A DNA stretch of 64,000 nt from Alteromonas_F sp964429915 (GTDB lineage: Bacteria; Pseudomonadota; Gammaproteobacteria; Enterobacterales; Alteromonadaceae). The position numbers and the translations under genes were made by a program. Shown here piece after piece: positions 36,892 to 45,124 of the stretch. The first letter of the stretch is position 1; each line of letters starts with the position of its first letter. A model generated the notes under the pieces. It was given only the letters and a program-made list of their open reading frames with translations, was not told the origin of the DNA and ran no database searches. Where the stretch lies: positions 11,448-75,447 of the forward strand of contig CAYSDZ010000013.1 of the NCBI GenBank assembly GCA_964429915.1. Reading direction: 5' to 3'.

Positions 36892-37164
36892 ATGAACGCT
36901 CGTCGCACCTTGTTGGCCACTACCTTTGTCTTAACGGCCACTGTAGTTTCAAACACCGCTGCTGCCAATACACTAACTGCGCAAAAACCTTTCGCAAGCA
37001 CAGTACAGCACTACATCGATATTGCCAGTGCCGAAGTGACCGATGAATTAAAACGTGAAATAGAAAAAGATATCTTAACCGCGAGTCACCATGCAACACC
37101 AGCTATCGATTCATCGGTTTTACTGGCTTCAGTAAATGTGACCGACATCAAAGAAGAAGATTAA
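36892..37164 (+). CDS. Small exported protein of unknown function
   Basis: A 90-residue protein starting at ATG 36892, placed by a GGAG ribosome site seven bases upstream. Residues 1-25 are a Sec signal peptide (MNARRTLLATTFVLTATVVS, cleavage near AAA-N). The mature 65 residues are hydrophilic, with one amphipathic helix (VQHYIDIASAEVTDELKREI) and an acidic end (IKEED). No cysteines and no family recognised. A sigma-54-type promoter precedes it and a 38-residue membrane peptide follows three bases after its stop, before a terminator, so the two form a compact operon. Confidence 0.7.
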   Translation: MNARRTLLATTFVLTATVVSNTAAANTLTAQKPFASTVQHYIDIASAEVTDELKREIEKDILTASHHATPAIDSSVLLASVNVTDIKEED

Positions 37165-37167
37165 CGC

Positions 37168-37284
37168 ATGCTGCCGTCATCAACAGAAATCCTATTTTTA
37201 TCGCTGATGCCTGCCTTGGTCTTTGCCGCTGCGGCTATCATTAGTCTAATAATTTCAGCTTACTTCTCCCACTCCCTGGGCTAA
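37168..37284 (+). CDS. 38-residue membrane peptide
   Basis: ATG 37168 opens a 38-codon frame three bases after the stop of the preceding small exported protein. The peptide has a polar start (MLPSSTE), one membrane span of about 22 residues (LFLSLMPALVFAAAAIISL and on) and a short polar end (SHSLG). A strong terminator begins five bases after its stop, so the transcript would exist to carry just these two genes. There is no separate ribosome site; translation would depend on coupling. Real, but unproven; it could be a partner of the exported protein. Confidence 0.5.
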   Translation: MLPSSTEILFLSLMPALVFAAAAIISLIISAYFSHSLG

Positions 37285-37288
37285 GTTT

Positions 37289-37315
37289 GGTGGGTTCATT
37301 GAACCCACCTTTTTT
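37289..37315 (+). terminator. Rho-independent terminator of the small-protein operon
   Basis: A perfect 9-bp stem GGTGGGTTC/GAACCCACC with a three-base loop is followed by six T. It starts five bases after the 38-codon frame. Confidence 0.9.
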
Positions 37316-37421
37316 AATTATTAGTAAACAATCAGAAGCAACTGTTTACTCTTCGGCTATCTCAATACAAATCAAATAGAACAGCCGCCCAATAACGGTT
37401 GTGTTTTTGTTAAAGTTCGAG

Positions 37422-38678
37422 CTATGTAAAAAATAGGTGACGCATATCGGGCAGGTATTTTTCAGCACTGCCCGTGTTAAAACACACGATCACATCGTTT
37501 TCTTTGACTAAACCTTGCGCTTTTGCTTCTGAGAGAGCCGCTACTGTTGCAGCACCTTCAGGGCTTATCCACATACCGTATTGTTTATATATTCCCGACG
37601 TATGCTTGGCGATCGCTTGTTCACTGACCGCTATGGCACCACCGTCACTCGCTCGTATGACTGCTAACACAGCTTTGTGTCCTACCCCTCCCGGTACATT
37701 CAAGCCTGTTGCTAGGGTTTCGCCGCCTTCGGTGGCAACTGTGTCATCAAGGCCTTGATTAAAACCATCAACGACAGGTGCATTGGCTTCACTTTGAACC
37801 GTGATTATTTTCGGTCTGTGACTTCCAATCACGCCTATCTGTTCCAATTCGTCAAAGGCTTTCCACATTCCCAAAATGCCGGTGCCGCCTCCTGTTGGGT
37901 ATAACACCACATCGGGAAGCTTCCACTCTGGTTTTTTAATCTTCCACGGTTCGGCAAGTTCCAAACCCATGGTTTTTTTACCTTCAATGCGCCACCCTGG
38001 CTCTTGAAACGTGGCGCAGTTGAAAAAGCCTTGGGGAAGTATGTGCTCTTTCATAAAAGCCCCAGCCTCGCGGATAGTACCTTTGACGAGTTCCAACTCA
38101 ATGCCATCATAAATTTTACTGTACGCGGCGACCTTTCCCATGATTGGCATGGGCGTATCATCTGGCATGATTACGGTAACGTCAAAGCCATACTTTACCC
38201 CGTATTCAGTGAGTGAATCTCCCGCATTTCCTTGCGTTGGTACAGCCAATTTGTTCAGTCCATAGTGACGCGCCATCGTTGCCACCATTGACATTCCTCG
38301 ATCTTTAAAACTCCCTGTAGGATTTGCGCCATAGCCTTCATAAGGCTGTCCTTCGTCTTTAATAACAACATTCAATCCAAGCTGTTTAACCAAAGGATAA
38401 TCGTTAATATCAATGACTGGCGTATAACCTTCGCCTAAGGTAGCGATAACTGATTTGTGTGCTTCGTTGGCGATATCAAAAGGTAATAACGGGCCAAAGC
38501 GCCACATCGATTTTACGTTGGGACGATACCAAGACATATCTGGATAATCCGCTTTAATGCGCTCTGTATCCAAAATTAATTTCACGGGGCGCCCCGTATT
38601 AGGGCAAAGATTCATTGGTTTATCGACAGAGTAGATGGAATGGTCTTCCGTGGATTGCCAATATTTAACGTAATTCAT
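37422..38678 (-). CDS. Threonine synthase-like PLP enzyme
   Basis: A 418-residue fold-type II PLP enzyme. The cofactor lysine is K125 in NPTGSFKDRGMS, the phosphate loop is the Gly-rich YPTGGGTGILGMWKAF, and substrate-binding P-T-Q-G-N-A-G-D lies near 148-155. The sequence fits the threonine synthase/threonine ammonia-lyase group, in the long single-gene form lacking the N-terminal domain of enterobacterial ThrC. It would convert O-phosphohomoserine to threonine, but members of this group acting on other hydroxy-amino acids exist, and no thrA/thrB lies nearby, so a second or specialised role is possible. Confidence 0.82.
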   Translation of the reverse strand: MNYVKYWQSTEDHSIYSVDKPMNLCPNTGRPVKLILDTERIKADYPDMSWYRPNVKSMWRFGPLLPFDIANEAHKSVIATLGEGYTPVIDINDYPLVKQLGLNVVIKDEGQPYEGYGANPTGSFKDRGMSMVATMARHYGLNKLAVPTQGNAGDSLTEYGVKYGFDVTVIMPDDTPMPIMGKVAAYSKIYDGIELELVKGTIREAGAFMKEHILPQGFFNCATFQEPGWRIEGKKTMGLELAEPWKIKKPEWKLPDVVLYPTGGGTGILGMWKAFDELEQIGVIGSHRPKIITVQSEANAPVVDGFNQGLDDTVATEGGETLATGLNVPGGVGHKAVLAVIRASDGGAIAVSEQAIAKHTSGIYKQYGMWISPEGAATVAALSEAKAQGLVKENDVIVCFNTGSAEKYLPDMRHLFFT

Positions 38679-38799
38679 ATTTACCTTTTGCGAACTAAAA
38701 CCAATAAAACAGAATGCTATTGTAACGTTTTGAAGCGCAACAACGATTGACTCTGGCGTTTTGATTTGGCAGTTTACCGATTTCCTTTCTCCTAAATTC

Positions 38800-41100
38800 T
38801 CACTCTCCGAACCACTTTTCCCACCACGACCTTTCTTTTTGCCGTTTTGGGCGACTCATTGGCCTTGCCGAACAATCCTTTATATTTTGAGGAAGCACAT
38901 CAAGTACTGCCGGCACGCTAAGTGTTTCACCACAACCCGGTACAATTGAATTACCTGTTTTAGGATCAAAATGCGCGATACCTAAGCGCTCAGGGAAACG
39001 CTGGGCAAGCGACTTGGGTTCTTGCATGCTTTGATAAGCAATAAATACTGGCATGGCGCCAGACGCTCCGGATAAATTTATCGTTTTGTTTTCGTCATTA
39101 CCCACCCACACTGTCACTAGGTCTTGCCTGTCAAATCCGGCGAACCAACTGTCTCTATAATCATCGGTGGTGCCGGTTTTTGCCGCCATAAATGTATTGG
39201 CAAAACGCTTACCGATCGCCTTAGCAGTGCCAGTTTGCGTGACTTGATGTAAGGCATAGTTTGTTAAGTACGTGGCATCTTCACCGATAACCTGATCGGA
39301 ATAATCTGCGTGCTGCCATAACAAGGTGTTATTTGCAGACACAATCGATTTTACCGTATGCAGCGGAACGTATTGCCCTCTGTTGGCTAAGGTTTGGTAA
39401 ACTTGGTTAACTTCTAGCATCGGCAAAGCCATTGCGCCCAGCGTTATAGAGGGCACTTCAGGAATTGGTGTAGTCGCGCCCATCAGTTTAAAATTGTCAA
39501 TAATATGGCCGAGTCCAACTTCCATACCCAACTGCACCGATGGCACATTTAACGATTCGGTTAACGCGGTAATAAGCGGCACTTGATCTCTAAATGTTTT
39601 ATCTGCATTTTGAGGTTGCCATTGTACCCCTCCTTTATCTGGCAAACTGATGGGTAAATCGACTAAAGGCGTGGCGAGATTATATTGAGTAGGATCGTCC
39701 AATGCAGTGAGATAAACAATGGGTTTAGCCAATGAGCCAATAGGGCGAACGGCGTCTAATGCTCGGTTAAACCCTCTAAAATCAGTACGACGTCCGCCTA
39801 CAATCGAACGGATCTCGCCACTGTTGATATCGCTAACCATCACGGCACCTTCTAAGCTAGCTTTCACGCTTGTTTGTTTGTTATTTAAGGTACTCACTAA
39901 GGCTTTTTCAGCACGCCTTTGGGCATTGATATCTATGGTCGTAAAAACTTTCAAACCTGACTCACGTAAGCTCGGTTCCGCTAGTATGTATTTAAGCTCT
40001 CGTCGCACTTTATCCATATAAGCAGGGAATTTTCCACTCGCCAACTTACCCGAAGTATCAAGCGCAACCGGTGAAGCAGCCATAGTTTGATATTCAGATC
40101 CTGAAATAACATTGTTTTCTAACAAGATCCTAAGAATAAGATTGCGTCTTTCAGCTGCTCTTTCAGGAAAACGAATAGGGTTATAATAAGACGGCCCTTT
40201 CACCATACCAACCAATAAAGCTAAGTGCTGTGTTGGCAGCTCATTAAGCGGACGATTGAAAAAATAATGCGATGCCAATCCAAAGCCATGTACGGCCATA
40301 TTGCCGTTTTGACCTAAGTAAACCTCGTTAAGATAAGCGGTGAGGATACGCTCTTTGCTGTATCTAGCATCGATAATTAACGCCATCAGCGCTTCATTAA
40401 TTTTTCGTACTATGGATTGCTCTCGTGTCAAAAACACATTTTTTACCAGCTGTTGGGTAAGTGTGCTCCCTCCTTGTACTGTTTTTCCAGCAGAAATATT
40501 GGCAATGAATGCGCGTAAAATAGACGTGGGTGCAATGCCGTGATGTGTATAAAAGTCTTTGTCTTCTGTGAGTGTCAACGCATCAATAAGCATCGGCGGT
40601 ATACTGCGAGCTTCTACCAACATACGATCTTCTCGGCTACTGCTCACCAAGCGTGAGACCAACCATGGCTCTAAACGCGCACTGCGCAATGATTGTTGGT
40701 TGTTTAGATCAACAATACTGACAATACGCTGACCATTCCAAGACACTTTTAACCGCTGCGCCGCTTCATATCCATCGGGAAAATGAAAGGCTCTGCGATA
40801 AATAACAAGCGTGTTTGCGGTAAAAAAGTACATACCACTGGCTCTTACATCGCTCGTTTTTCGATACTCTAACAGTGCCAATTCATCTTGCACTTCCGTT
40901 TTAGTGACTTCATCACCCACTGTCATTGTTAAGGGGCGCGCATATACCTGAGCCGGCACTTGCCACATATTACCATTGAAAGTCCGCTTAATCTGCGAGT
41001 CTAGATAAATCATATAAGCCGCTAACACTGCGAAGCCAGCCAAACACAATCTAAAAAACAGTTTTCGCTTCCAAGGCTTATTTTTCACTACATTTCCCAT
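38800..41100 (-). CDS. mrcB: Bifunctional penicillin-binding protein 1B
   Basis: A 766-residue class A PBP that polymerises glycan strands and cross-links them. It has a short cytoplasmic tail, one membrane span (about 13-32) and a UB2H domain (about 70-150) that in E. coli binds the LpoB activator. The glycosyltransferase domain has catalytic E179 in TEDKDFYTHHG and QGGSTLTQQLVKN (209-221). The transpeptidase has S456-x-x-K459 (GSLAKP), S516-L-N518 and K641-T-G. The UB2H position and domain order identify PBP1b rather than PBP1a. It is divergent from a lytic transglycosylase gene 71 bases away. Confidence 0.94.
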   Translation of the reverse strand: MGNVVKNKPWKRKLFFRLCLAGFAVLAAYMIYLDSQIKRTFNGNMWQVPAQVYARPLTMTVGDEVTKTEVQDELALLEYRKTSDVRASGMYFFTANTLVIYRRAFHFPDGYEAAQRLKVSWNGQRIVSIVDLNNQQSLRSARLEPWLVSRLVSSSREDRMLVEARSIPPMLIDALTLTEDKDFYTHHGIAPTSILRAFIANISAGKTVQGGSTLTQQLVKNVFLTREQSIVRKINEALMALIIDARYSKERILTAYLNEVYLGQNGNMAVHGFGLASHYFFNRPLNELPTQHLALLVGMVKGPSYYNPIRFPERAAERRNLILRILLENNVISGSEYQTMAASPVALDTSGKLASGKFPAYMDKVRRELKYILAEPSLRESGLKVFTTIDINAQRRAEKALVSTLNNKQTSVKASLEGAVMVSDINSGEIRSIVGGRRTDFRGFNRALDAVRPIGSLAKPIVYLTALDDPTQYNLATPLVDLPISLPDKGGVQWQPQNADKTFRDQVPLITALTESLNVPSVQLGMEVGLGHIIDNFKLMGATTPIPEVPSITLGAMALPMLEVNQVYQTLANRGQYVPLHTVKSIVSANNTLLWQHADYSDQVIGEDATYLTNYALHQVTQTGTAKAIGKRFANTFMAAKTGTTDDYRDSWFAGFDRQDLVTVWVGNDENKTINLSGASGAMPVFIAYQSMQEPKSLAQRFPERLGIAHFDPKTGNSIVPGCGETLSVPAVLDVLPQNIKDCSARPMSRPKRQKERSWWEKWFGE

Positions 41101-41171
41101 CGCAAATAGGTAGAGCCAATATTTCTTTGCTGTATGATACCCAAAATACAGATTTATTGTTGGGTAGGTTT

Positions 41172-42392
41172 ATGCGCTTTTTATTATCGGTTTTTGTTGG
41201 TGCTTATTTTGGGATTGCTTCAACTGTTTTTGCACAAACCACGATTGATGAAGCAATACAAACCTTTGAACAATGCAAGCCTGATTTAGTAAAGCAGGCA
41301 ATAGAAAAAGGGCTTGATGCAGAGGTAGCACAAAAAGCGGTATCTTCCTTGAATTATCAAGCTCGAGTGATTGAGCTTGACCGAAAACAACCTGAATTTG
41401 TCCAAACATTCCCTGCGTATTTTTCAAAGCGTGTCACTGAATGGCGCGTAAATAAAGGCCGAGAAATGTTAGCCAAACACAAAACCTTGCTCACCGAACT
41501 GACTCACCAATACGGTGTGCCTGCTCACTATATTGTTGCGTTTTGGGGTTTGGAAACTAATTACGGTAGTTACAAAGGGAAGATGCCCGTTTTAGATTCG
41601 TTGGCGACACTGGCCTGTGACCCTAGGCGCGCTTCCTATTTCACACAAGAATTCATCGTTGCCTTAGAACTCATGCAGCGAGAGTCGCTCACAGCAGAGC
41701 AAATGATAGGCTCTTGGGCCGGGGCAATGGGCCACACGCAATTTATGCCATCAGCCTATAAGCATTATGCGATAGACGGTGATGGTGATAACAAAATAGA
41801 TTTATGGAACAGTGAAAAGGATGCCCTAGCCAGTGCCTCGCATTTCCTTTACAACCTAGGCTGGACGCCGGGCATACGTTGGGGAAGAGAAGTTCAACTT
41901 GATGATTCATTTGACTATGCGCTAACAGGCCGAGCTAACAAACAAAGCGTGACCCAGTGGGCAAAGCAGGGGGTAAACAAAGCGAATGGTGATGCTTTGG
42001 GACAAGCCGACATTGAAGGTTATGTGGTCGTGCCTGCCGGTCATACTGGTCCGAAATTTTTGGTGTATGATAATTTTCGAACCATCATGCGTTGGAATAA
42101 TTCCGAATTTTATGCCATTGCAGTAGGCCAACTGGCAGATCAAGTAATTGGCGGCAAGCCTTTGCTCAACGCGTTGCCAGATCTTCCAACCTATAGCATT
42201 CAAACCATTGTTAAACTACAGCGCTATTTGAATGAGCAAGGCTTTGAGGTAGGAAAGCCCGATGGCATTATGGGTCCGATGACTCGCGAGGGCATTCGAC
42301 AAGCGCAACAGAAGCTAAATTTCGTTGCCGATGGATTTCCTTCTCAAGCACTGATCGAGTTGGCCATACAAACTGAGGCACAAGCCGAATAA
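41172..42392 (+). CDS. MltB-type lytic murein transglycosylase with peptidoglycan-binding domain
   Basis: A 406-residue periplasmic enzyme starting at ATG 41172 (MRFLLSV) with a GGTAGG ribosome site, signal peptide ending STVFAQ (residue 22). The catalytic glutamate is E128 in AFWGLETNYGSYKG; AGAMGHTQFMPSAYKHYAIDGDGDNKIDLW is the family core. The C-terminal 60 residues are a PG_binding_1 domain (VKLQRYLNEQGFEVGKPDGIMGPMT). There is no lipobox, so it is soluble, unlike E. coli MltB. It cleaves glycan strands to 1,6-anhydro ends. It is divergent from PBP1b, and a repeat fragment begins five bases after its stop. Confidence 0.92.
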   Translation: MRFLLSVFVGAYFGIASTVFAQTTIDEAIQTFEQCKPDLVKQAIEKGLDAEVAQKAVSSLNYQARVIELDRKQPEFVQTFPAYFSKRVTEWRVNKGREMLAKHKTLLTELTHQYGVPAHYIVAFWGLETNYGSYKGKMPVLDSLATLACDPRRASYFTQEFIVALELMQRESLTAEQMIGSWAGAMGHTQFMPSAYKHYAIDGDGDNKIDLWNSEKDALASASHFLYNLGWTPGIRWGREVQLDDSFDYALTGRANKQSVTQWAKQGVNKANGDALGQADIEGYVVVPAGHTGPKFLVYDNFRTIMRWNNSEFYAIAVGQLADQVIGGKPLLNALPDLPTYSIQTIVKLQRYLNEQGFEVGKPDGIMGPMTREGIRQAQQKLNFVADGFPSQALIELAIQTEAQAE

Positions 42393-42396
42393 CAAC

Positions 42397-42427
42397 TATA
42401 CCGTTCCACCTCAACATGCTCGTTTTC
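42397..42427. repeat. Partial copy of a dispersed repeat
   Basis: The segment GTTCCACCTCAACATGCTCG and flanks match 53184-53213 at about 27 of 30 positions, with one base missing. It is only the left end of the longer hairpin element at 53.2 kb. The last four codons and stop of the neighbouring DUF3392-like gene lie in it. Confidence 0.75.
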
Positions 42428-42743
42428 GTTCTGCAACCGAACCCAACACAAAATAAGTGATGATAACGAAAACGGCAAACCATTTGCGCTCGACCATGGG
42501 AAGAAGCTGCTGAACGATCTTATATCCATAAGTAGCAAGCAGTCCGTAGCCGATTGAGCATAGCAAAACAAAGGCAAACACTTTTAAAATGTAGTGGTAG
42601 GGCTGCATCAAACGCTTCACAAACCCGTTGATGTTATCACCATATAAAACCAAGATAACAGCCACCCATGATGTCGCAATATAACTGCGGTAAGCCCACA
42701 GCCAATTCGCTATATCGCTGTTAATAGAAAACAACCAATCCAC
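42411..42743 (-). CDS. DUF3392-like small membrane protein
   Basis: A 110-residue inner-membrane protein with three hydrophobic spans (about 22-36, 50-72, 88-104). The sequence MDWLF..., VILVLYGDNINGFVKRL and VFAFVLLCSIGYGLL match what I recall of DUF3392 proteins in Vibrio and Shewanella, including the N-x-x-I-N-x-x-V-K-R-x signature before the second span. Function unknown. Its final residues (KRAC) are encoded by a dispersed repeat, so the natural C-terminus may have been replaced. Confidence 0.75.
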   Translation of the reverse strand: MDWLFSINSDIANWLWAYRSYIATSWVAVILVLYGDNINGFVKRLMQPYHYILKVFAFVLLCSIGYGLLATYGYKIVQQLLPMVERKWFAVFVIITYFVLGSVAERKRAC

Positions 42744-42887
42744 TCTGTCACTCCAAAAAAGTACTGCACAGCCTAAAATGATAGCCTATTTGTGGATACC
42801 GTATTGTGATAGGAATATGAGTTTTCACATGGTTGACTGTGTTGTACACTCGAAGCACTAAAAATAACGAGAATAAAAGGAATCGTT

Positions 42888-43643
42888 TTGAAGCTAAAAG
42901 CGCTATTTGTAGCAGCCTCTGCCTGTTTACTGTTTTCCCTGCCTCTTCGGGCAACAGTCGTTGAATTTCGCACTGTAGTCGGTGATTTTCAGGTAAATCT
43001 ATTCGATGAAACTACCCCCCAAACGGTTCGAAACTTTCTAGATTATGTCAATTCTGGCGCTTACGCTAGCAATGTGGTGCATCGCTCAGTGCCAAACTTT
43101 ATTGTTCAAGGTGGCGGCTTCACGTTTACAGGCGATTTTCCTCTCGATAATGTTGTCACTGGTCCCCCTGTGAATAATGAGCCTGAATTGTCAAACGTAC
43201 GCGGTACTATCTCAATGGCCAAACTAGGGGGCTCGCCGAATAGCGCCACCTCTCAATGGTTCATTAATTTAAGTGACAATAGCGCCAACTTGGATGTTCA
43301 AAATGGCGGCTTTTCTGCGTTTGGTCAGGTACTTGGTGACGGAATGGACGTAGTGGACGCGATGGCCAATATTCAGACATTCAACCAAGGGGGCGCATTA
43401 AGCGATATCCCACTTCGTAATTTTTCAGCAGGTAACGAAATAACTGAAGATAACTTGGTCATCATTACCGATATTGTGGTAATTGATGCTAACACCGTTA
43501 CTAATTCTGACCTTCAACCTGCTCGAAATACGCGGATCAATCAACCGCCCAGCCAACCTGATGGAGGCGATTCAGGAGGCGGTGCACTTGGTATCGGCCT
43601 ATTGCTAGCTCTGGCTTTTTTAGTACGCTTAAAAAGAACCTAA
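42888..43643 (+). CDS. Exported cyclophilin peptidyl-prolyl isomerase with GlyGly-CTERM tag
   Basis: A 251-residue protein starting at TTG 42888, placed by AAAGGA seven bases upstream. A signal peptide (about 1-22, LPLRATVV) precedes a cyclophilin domain (23-190) with catalytic R66 and Q74 in VHRSVPNFIVQGGGF and NSATSQWFINL. A proline/asparagine-rich linker leads to a C-terminal tag: GGDSGGG at 226-232, a hydrophobic span to 246 and a basic end RLKRT. This is the GlyGly-CTERM signal recognised by rhombosortase in bacteria with type II secretion. A surface or secreted folding helper is implied. The rhombosortase itself is not in the window. Confidence 0.88.
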   Translation: MKLKALFVAASACLLFSLPLRATVVEFRTVVGDFQVNLFDETTPQTVRNFLDYVNSGAYASNVVHRSVPNFIVQGGGFTFTGDFPLDNVVTGPPVNNEPELSNVRGTISMAKLGGSPNSATSQWFINLSDNSANLDVQNGGFSAFGQVLGDGMDVVDAMANIQTFNQGGALSDIPLRNFSAGNEITEDNLVIITDIVVIDANTVTNSDLQPARNTRINQPPSQPDGGDSGGGALGIGLLLALAFLVRLKRT

Positions 43644-43654
43644 TCCAGTCTGTT

Positions 43655-43686
43655 TCGTGAGGGCGTAGGTTAACACGCCCTCACGA
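43655..43686. terminator. Hairpin between the cyclophilin and yebG genes
   Basis: A perfect 12-bp stem (TCGTGAGGGCGT with ACGCCCTCACGA) with an eight-base loop lies between two converging genes, 11 bases after the cyclophilin stop. T tracts are poor, but the position suggests a bidirectional terminator. Confidence 0.65.
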
Positions 43687-43717
43687 ATAGTAACTAACTG
43701 TTACTGTTGCTCGGCGT

Positions 43718-44011
43718 TTAGGCCTTTGACTGCTTTTTTAGCTCTACAACGTCTGCGCTTTCGTCATTAAGAATTGTGTCGATCTGAGCCCCCTTCAACA
43801 ATTTGGAAACGGTATCTCTGTTTTTTGACAACATAATAGTGAGGCTTTCAACAACGGATTCATCAAGCTTTATGCCTTTTACATCAATATAGGCAGCGAG
43901 ACCATCTGCAATATCAAGCATTTTATCGTATTGATCTGCCTCTTTTTTATTTGTCGTCACTAATTTTTCTACCCCTTTGTGCGTTACAACATACTGGGTC
44001 AAAATGGCCAT
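43718..44011 (-). CDS. yebG: SOS-induced YebG-family protein
   Basis: A 97-residue protein colinear with E. coli YebG: MAILTQYVVTHKGVEKLVTTNKKEADQYDKMLDIADGL shares the V-V-x-x-x-G-x-E-K and TxKKEADxYDKMLDxAD signatures, followed by a helical region and an acidic/basic tail. YebG is a DNA-damage-inducible protein of unclear biochemical function. The promoter holds a textbook LexA box 60 bases upstream of the ATG, which supports both the name and the regulation. It is a single-gene unit converging with the cyclophilin gene. Confidence 0.93.
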   Translation of the reverse strand: MAILTQYVVTHKGVEKLVTTNKKEADQYDKMLDIADGLAAYIDVKGIKLDESVVESLTIMLSKNRDTVSKLLKGAQIDTILNDESADVVELKKQSKA

Positions 44012-44068
44012 AATTGCTCTCCTATTTGTGCTCTCCTACTTGAGACACTGCTTTTAGGTTACCACAAT

Positions 44069-44088
44069 AACTGTATAAATAAACAGTT
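44069..44088 (-). promoter_or_regulatory. LexA (SOS) box of yebG
   Basis: CTGT and ACAG are separated by eight A/T bases (ATAAATAA) at 44071-44086, and the palindrome extends outward as AACTGT/ACAGTT. This matches the gammaproteobacterial LexA operator. It lies 57 bases upstream of the yebG start codon, placed to block its promoter. Confidence 0.9.
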
Positions 44089-44104
44089 ATAAAAATTTAA
44101 TGTG

Positions 44105-45076
44105 TTATTTTAAAACACGCAAATTCGAAACCCCTTTTTGTGCCATGGTTTTCATATAGTCACAAATTTTCCAACTTTTTGGATTCCAACCAAGTAAAAA
44201 CCGATAAAAATCTGCCCATGCCAAAGGATATAGCTGTTTAGTTTCCCGTTCCCATTTATCGGTTTCTATTTGTTTGCCATAGTATTTTAGTGCAGCTTTT
44301 ACTTGCGCAATGTATTCATCTAAAATTTGAGTATGATACGCTTCTAGTTGCTGCGACGTGAATGCGCTTCCTGCCAAATAGGCTAGATCTTTGACACCTG
44401 TGCCTTGTCCAACATATTGAAAATCGACAGCCGCGGCGTGTGCTTTATCAAGTGAAAAACAAAAATTGGCTAACTTTGCATCACCGTGAACCAAGGTTTG
44501 AAATTGTGCTTGGGCCAGTGCTTCGTCAATCGCTTGCGCTTGATGCTTTAGTTCAGTGTTCGGCATGGTATGCCATTCGTCTTGACGGGTCAGAAAATGC
44601 CAGTAGGTACCACATGTCCATAACTCTTGCGCTTCAACACCCATAAACTTGGCATGGAAAAACGCAAGCCAACGAATAATGACTTTGAGTTGCGACCACG
44701 TTGCCGTTTCCAAACGCTGTGAAAACCCACTCGTGTTTAAGTCTTCAAGTACAAGTAATTGCTGCTCGTCAGAATTATGTGCGTAAATAAGTCTTGGGAC
44801 TCGACAGGGTTCATCTGTTAGTGCTGAATACTGCTGATAAAATTTAATTTCTACTTGGTAAGATTGTAATTTACGAATGTGGCTTGCTGGCGTTCCCCAC
44901 CCCCTTGGATGAACCCCAACCTTTTGAGGTGAGATCACTTTCACGATATAACTCTGACCGTCTGTGGAATTACGCAGCCTGACAATATGTCCATAATCGC
45001 TCCACAAAGGCTGAACAAGCTCGATGAATTCAAGATGTTCGCCCAAAGCAGACAACAAAATAGAAGGGATTAACAT
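44105..45076 (-). CDS. Aminoglycoside-phosphotransferase-fold kinase
   Basis: A 323-residue soluble small-molecule kinase of the APH/choline kinase fold. It has the N-lobe lysine in YIVKVISP (about 46), the catalytic loop H197-G-D199-x4-N204 (VHGDAKLANF) and the metal-binding D218 (AVDFQYVG). Closest in style to the ecdysteroid/choline kinase-like group (DUF1679) found in marine bacteria, whose substrates are mostly unknown; antibiotic resistance is not implied. It stands alone between yebG and the broken sensor gene. Confidence 0.8.
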   Translation of the reverse strand: MLIPSILLSALGEHLEFIELVQPLWSDYGHIVRLRNSTDGQSYIVKVISPQKVGVHPRGWGTPASHIRKLQSYQVEIKFYQQYSALTDEPCRVPRLIYAHNSDEQQLLVLEDLNTSGFSQRLETATWSQLKVIIRWLAFFHAKFMGVEAQELWTCGTYWHFLTRQDEWHTMPNTELKHQAQAIDEALAQAQFQTLVHGDAKLANFCFSLDKAHAAAVDFQYVGQGTGVKDLAYLAGSAFTSQQLEAYHTQILDEYIAQVKAALKYYGKQIETDKWERETKQLYPLAWADFYRFLLGWNPKSWKICDYMKTMAQKGVSNLRVLK

Positions 45077-45124
45077 GTAAGTATTAACTGCATAAATTTT
45101 ACGTTCACATGGCCTTATTGCCGA

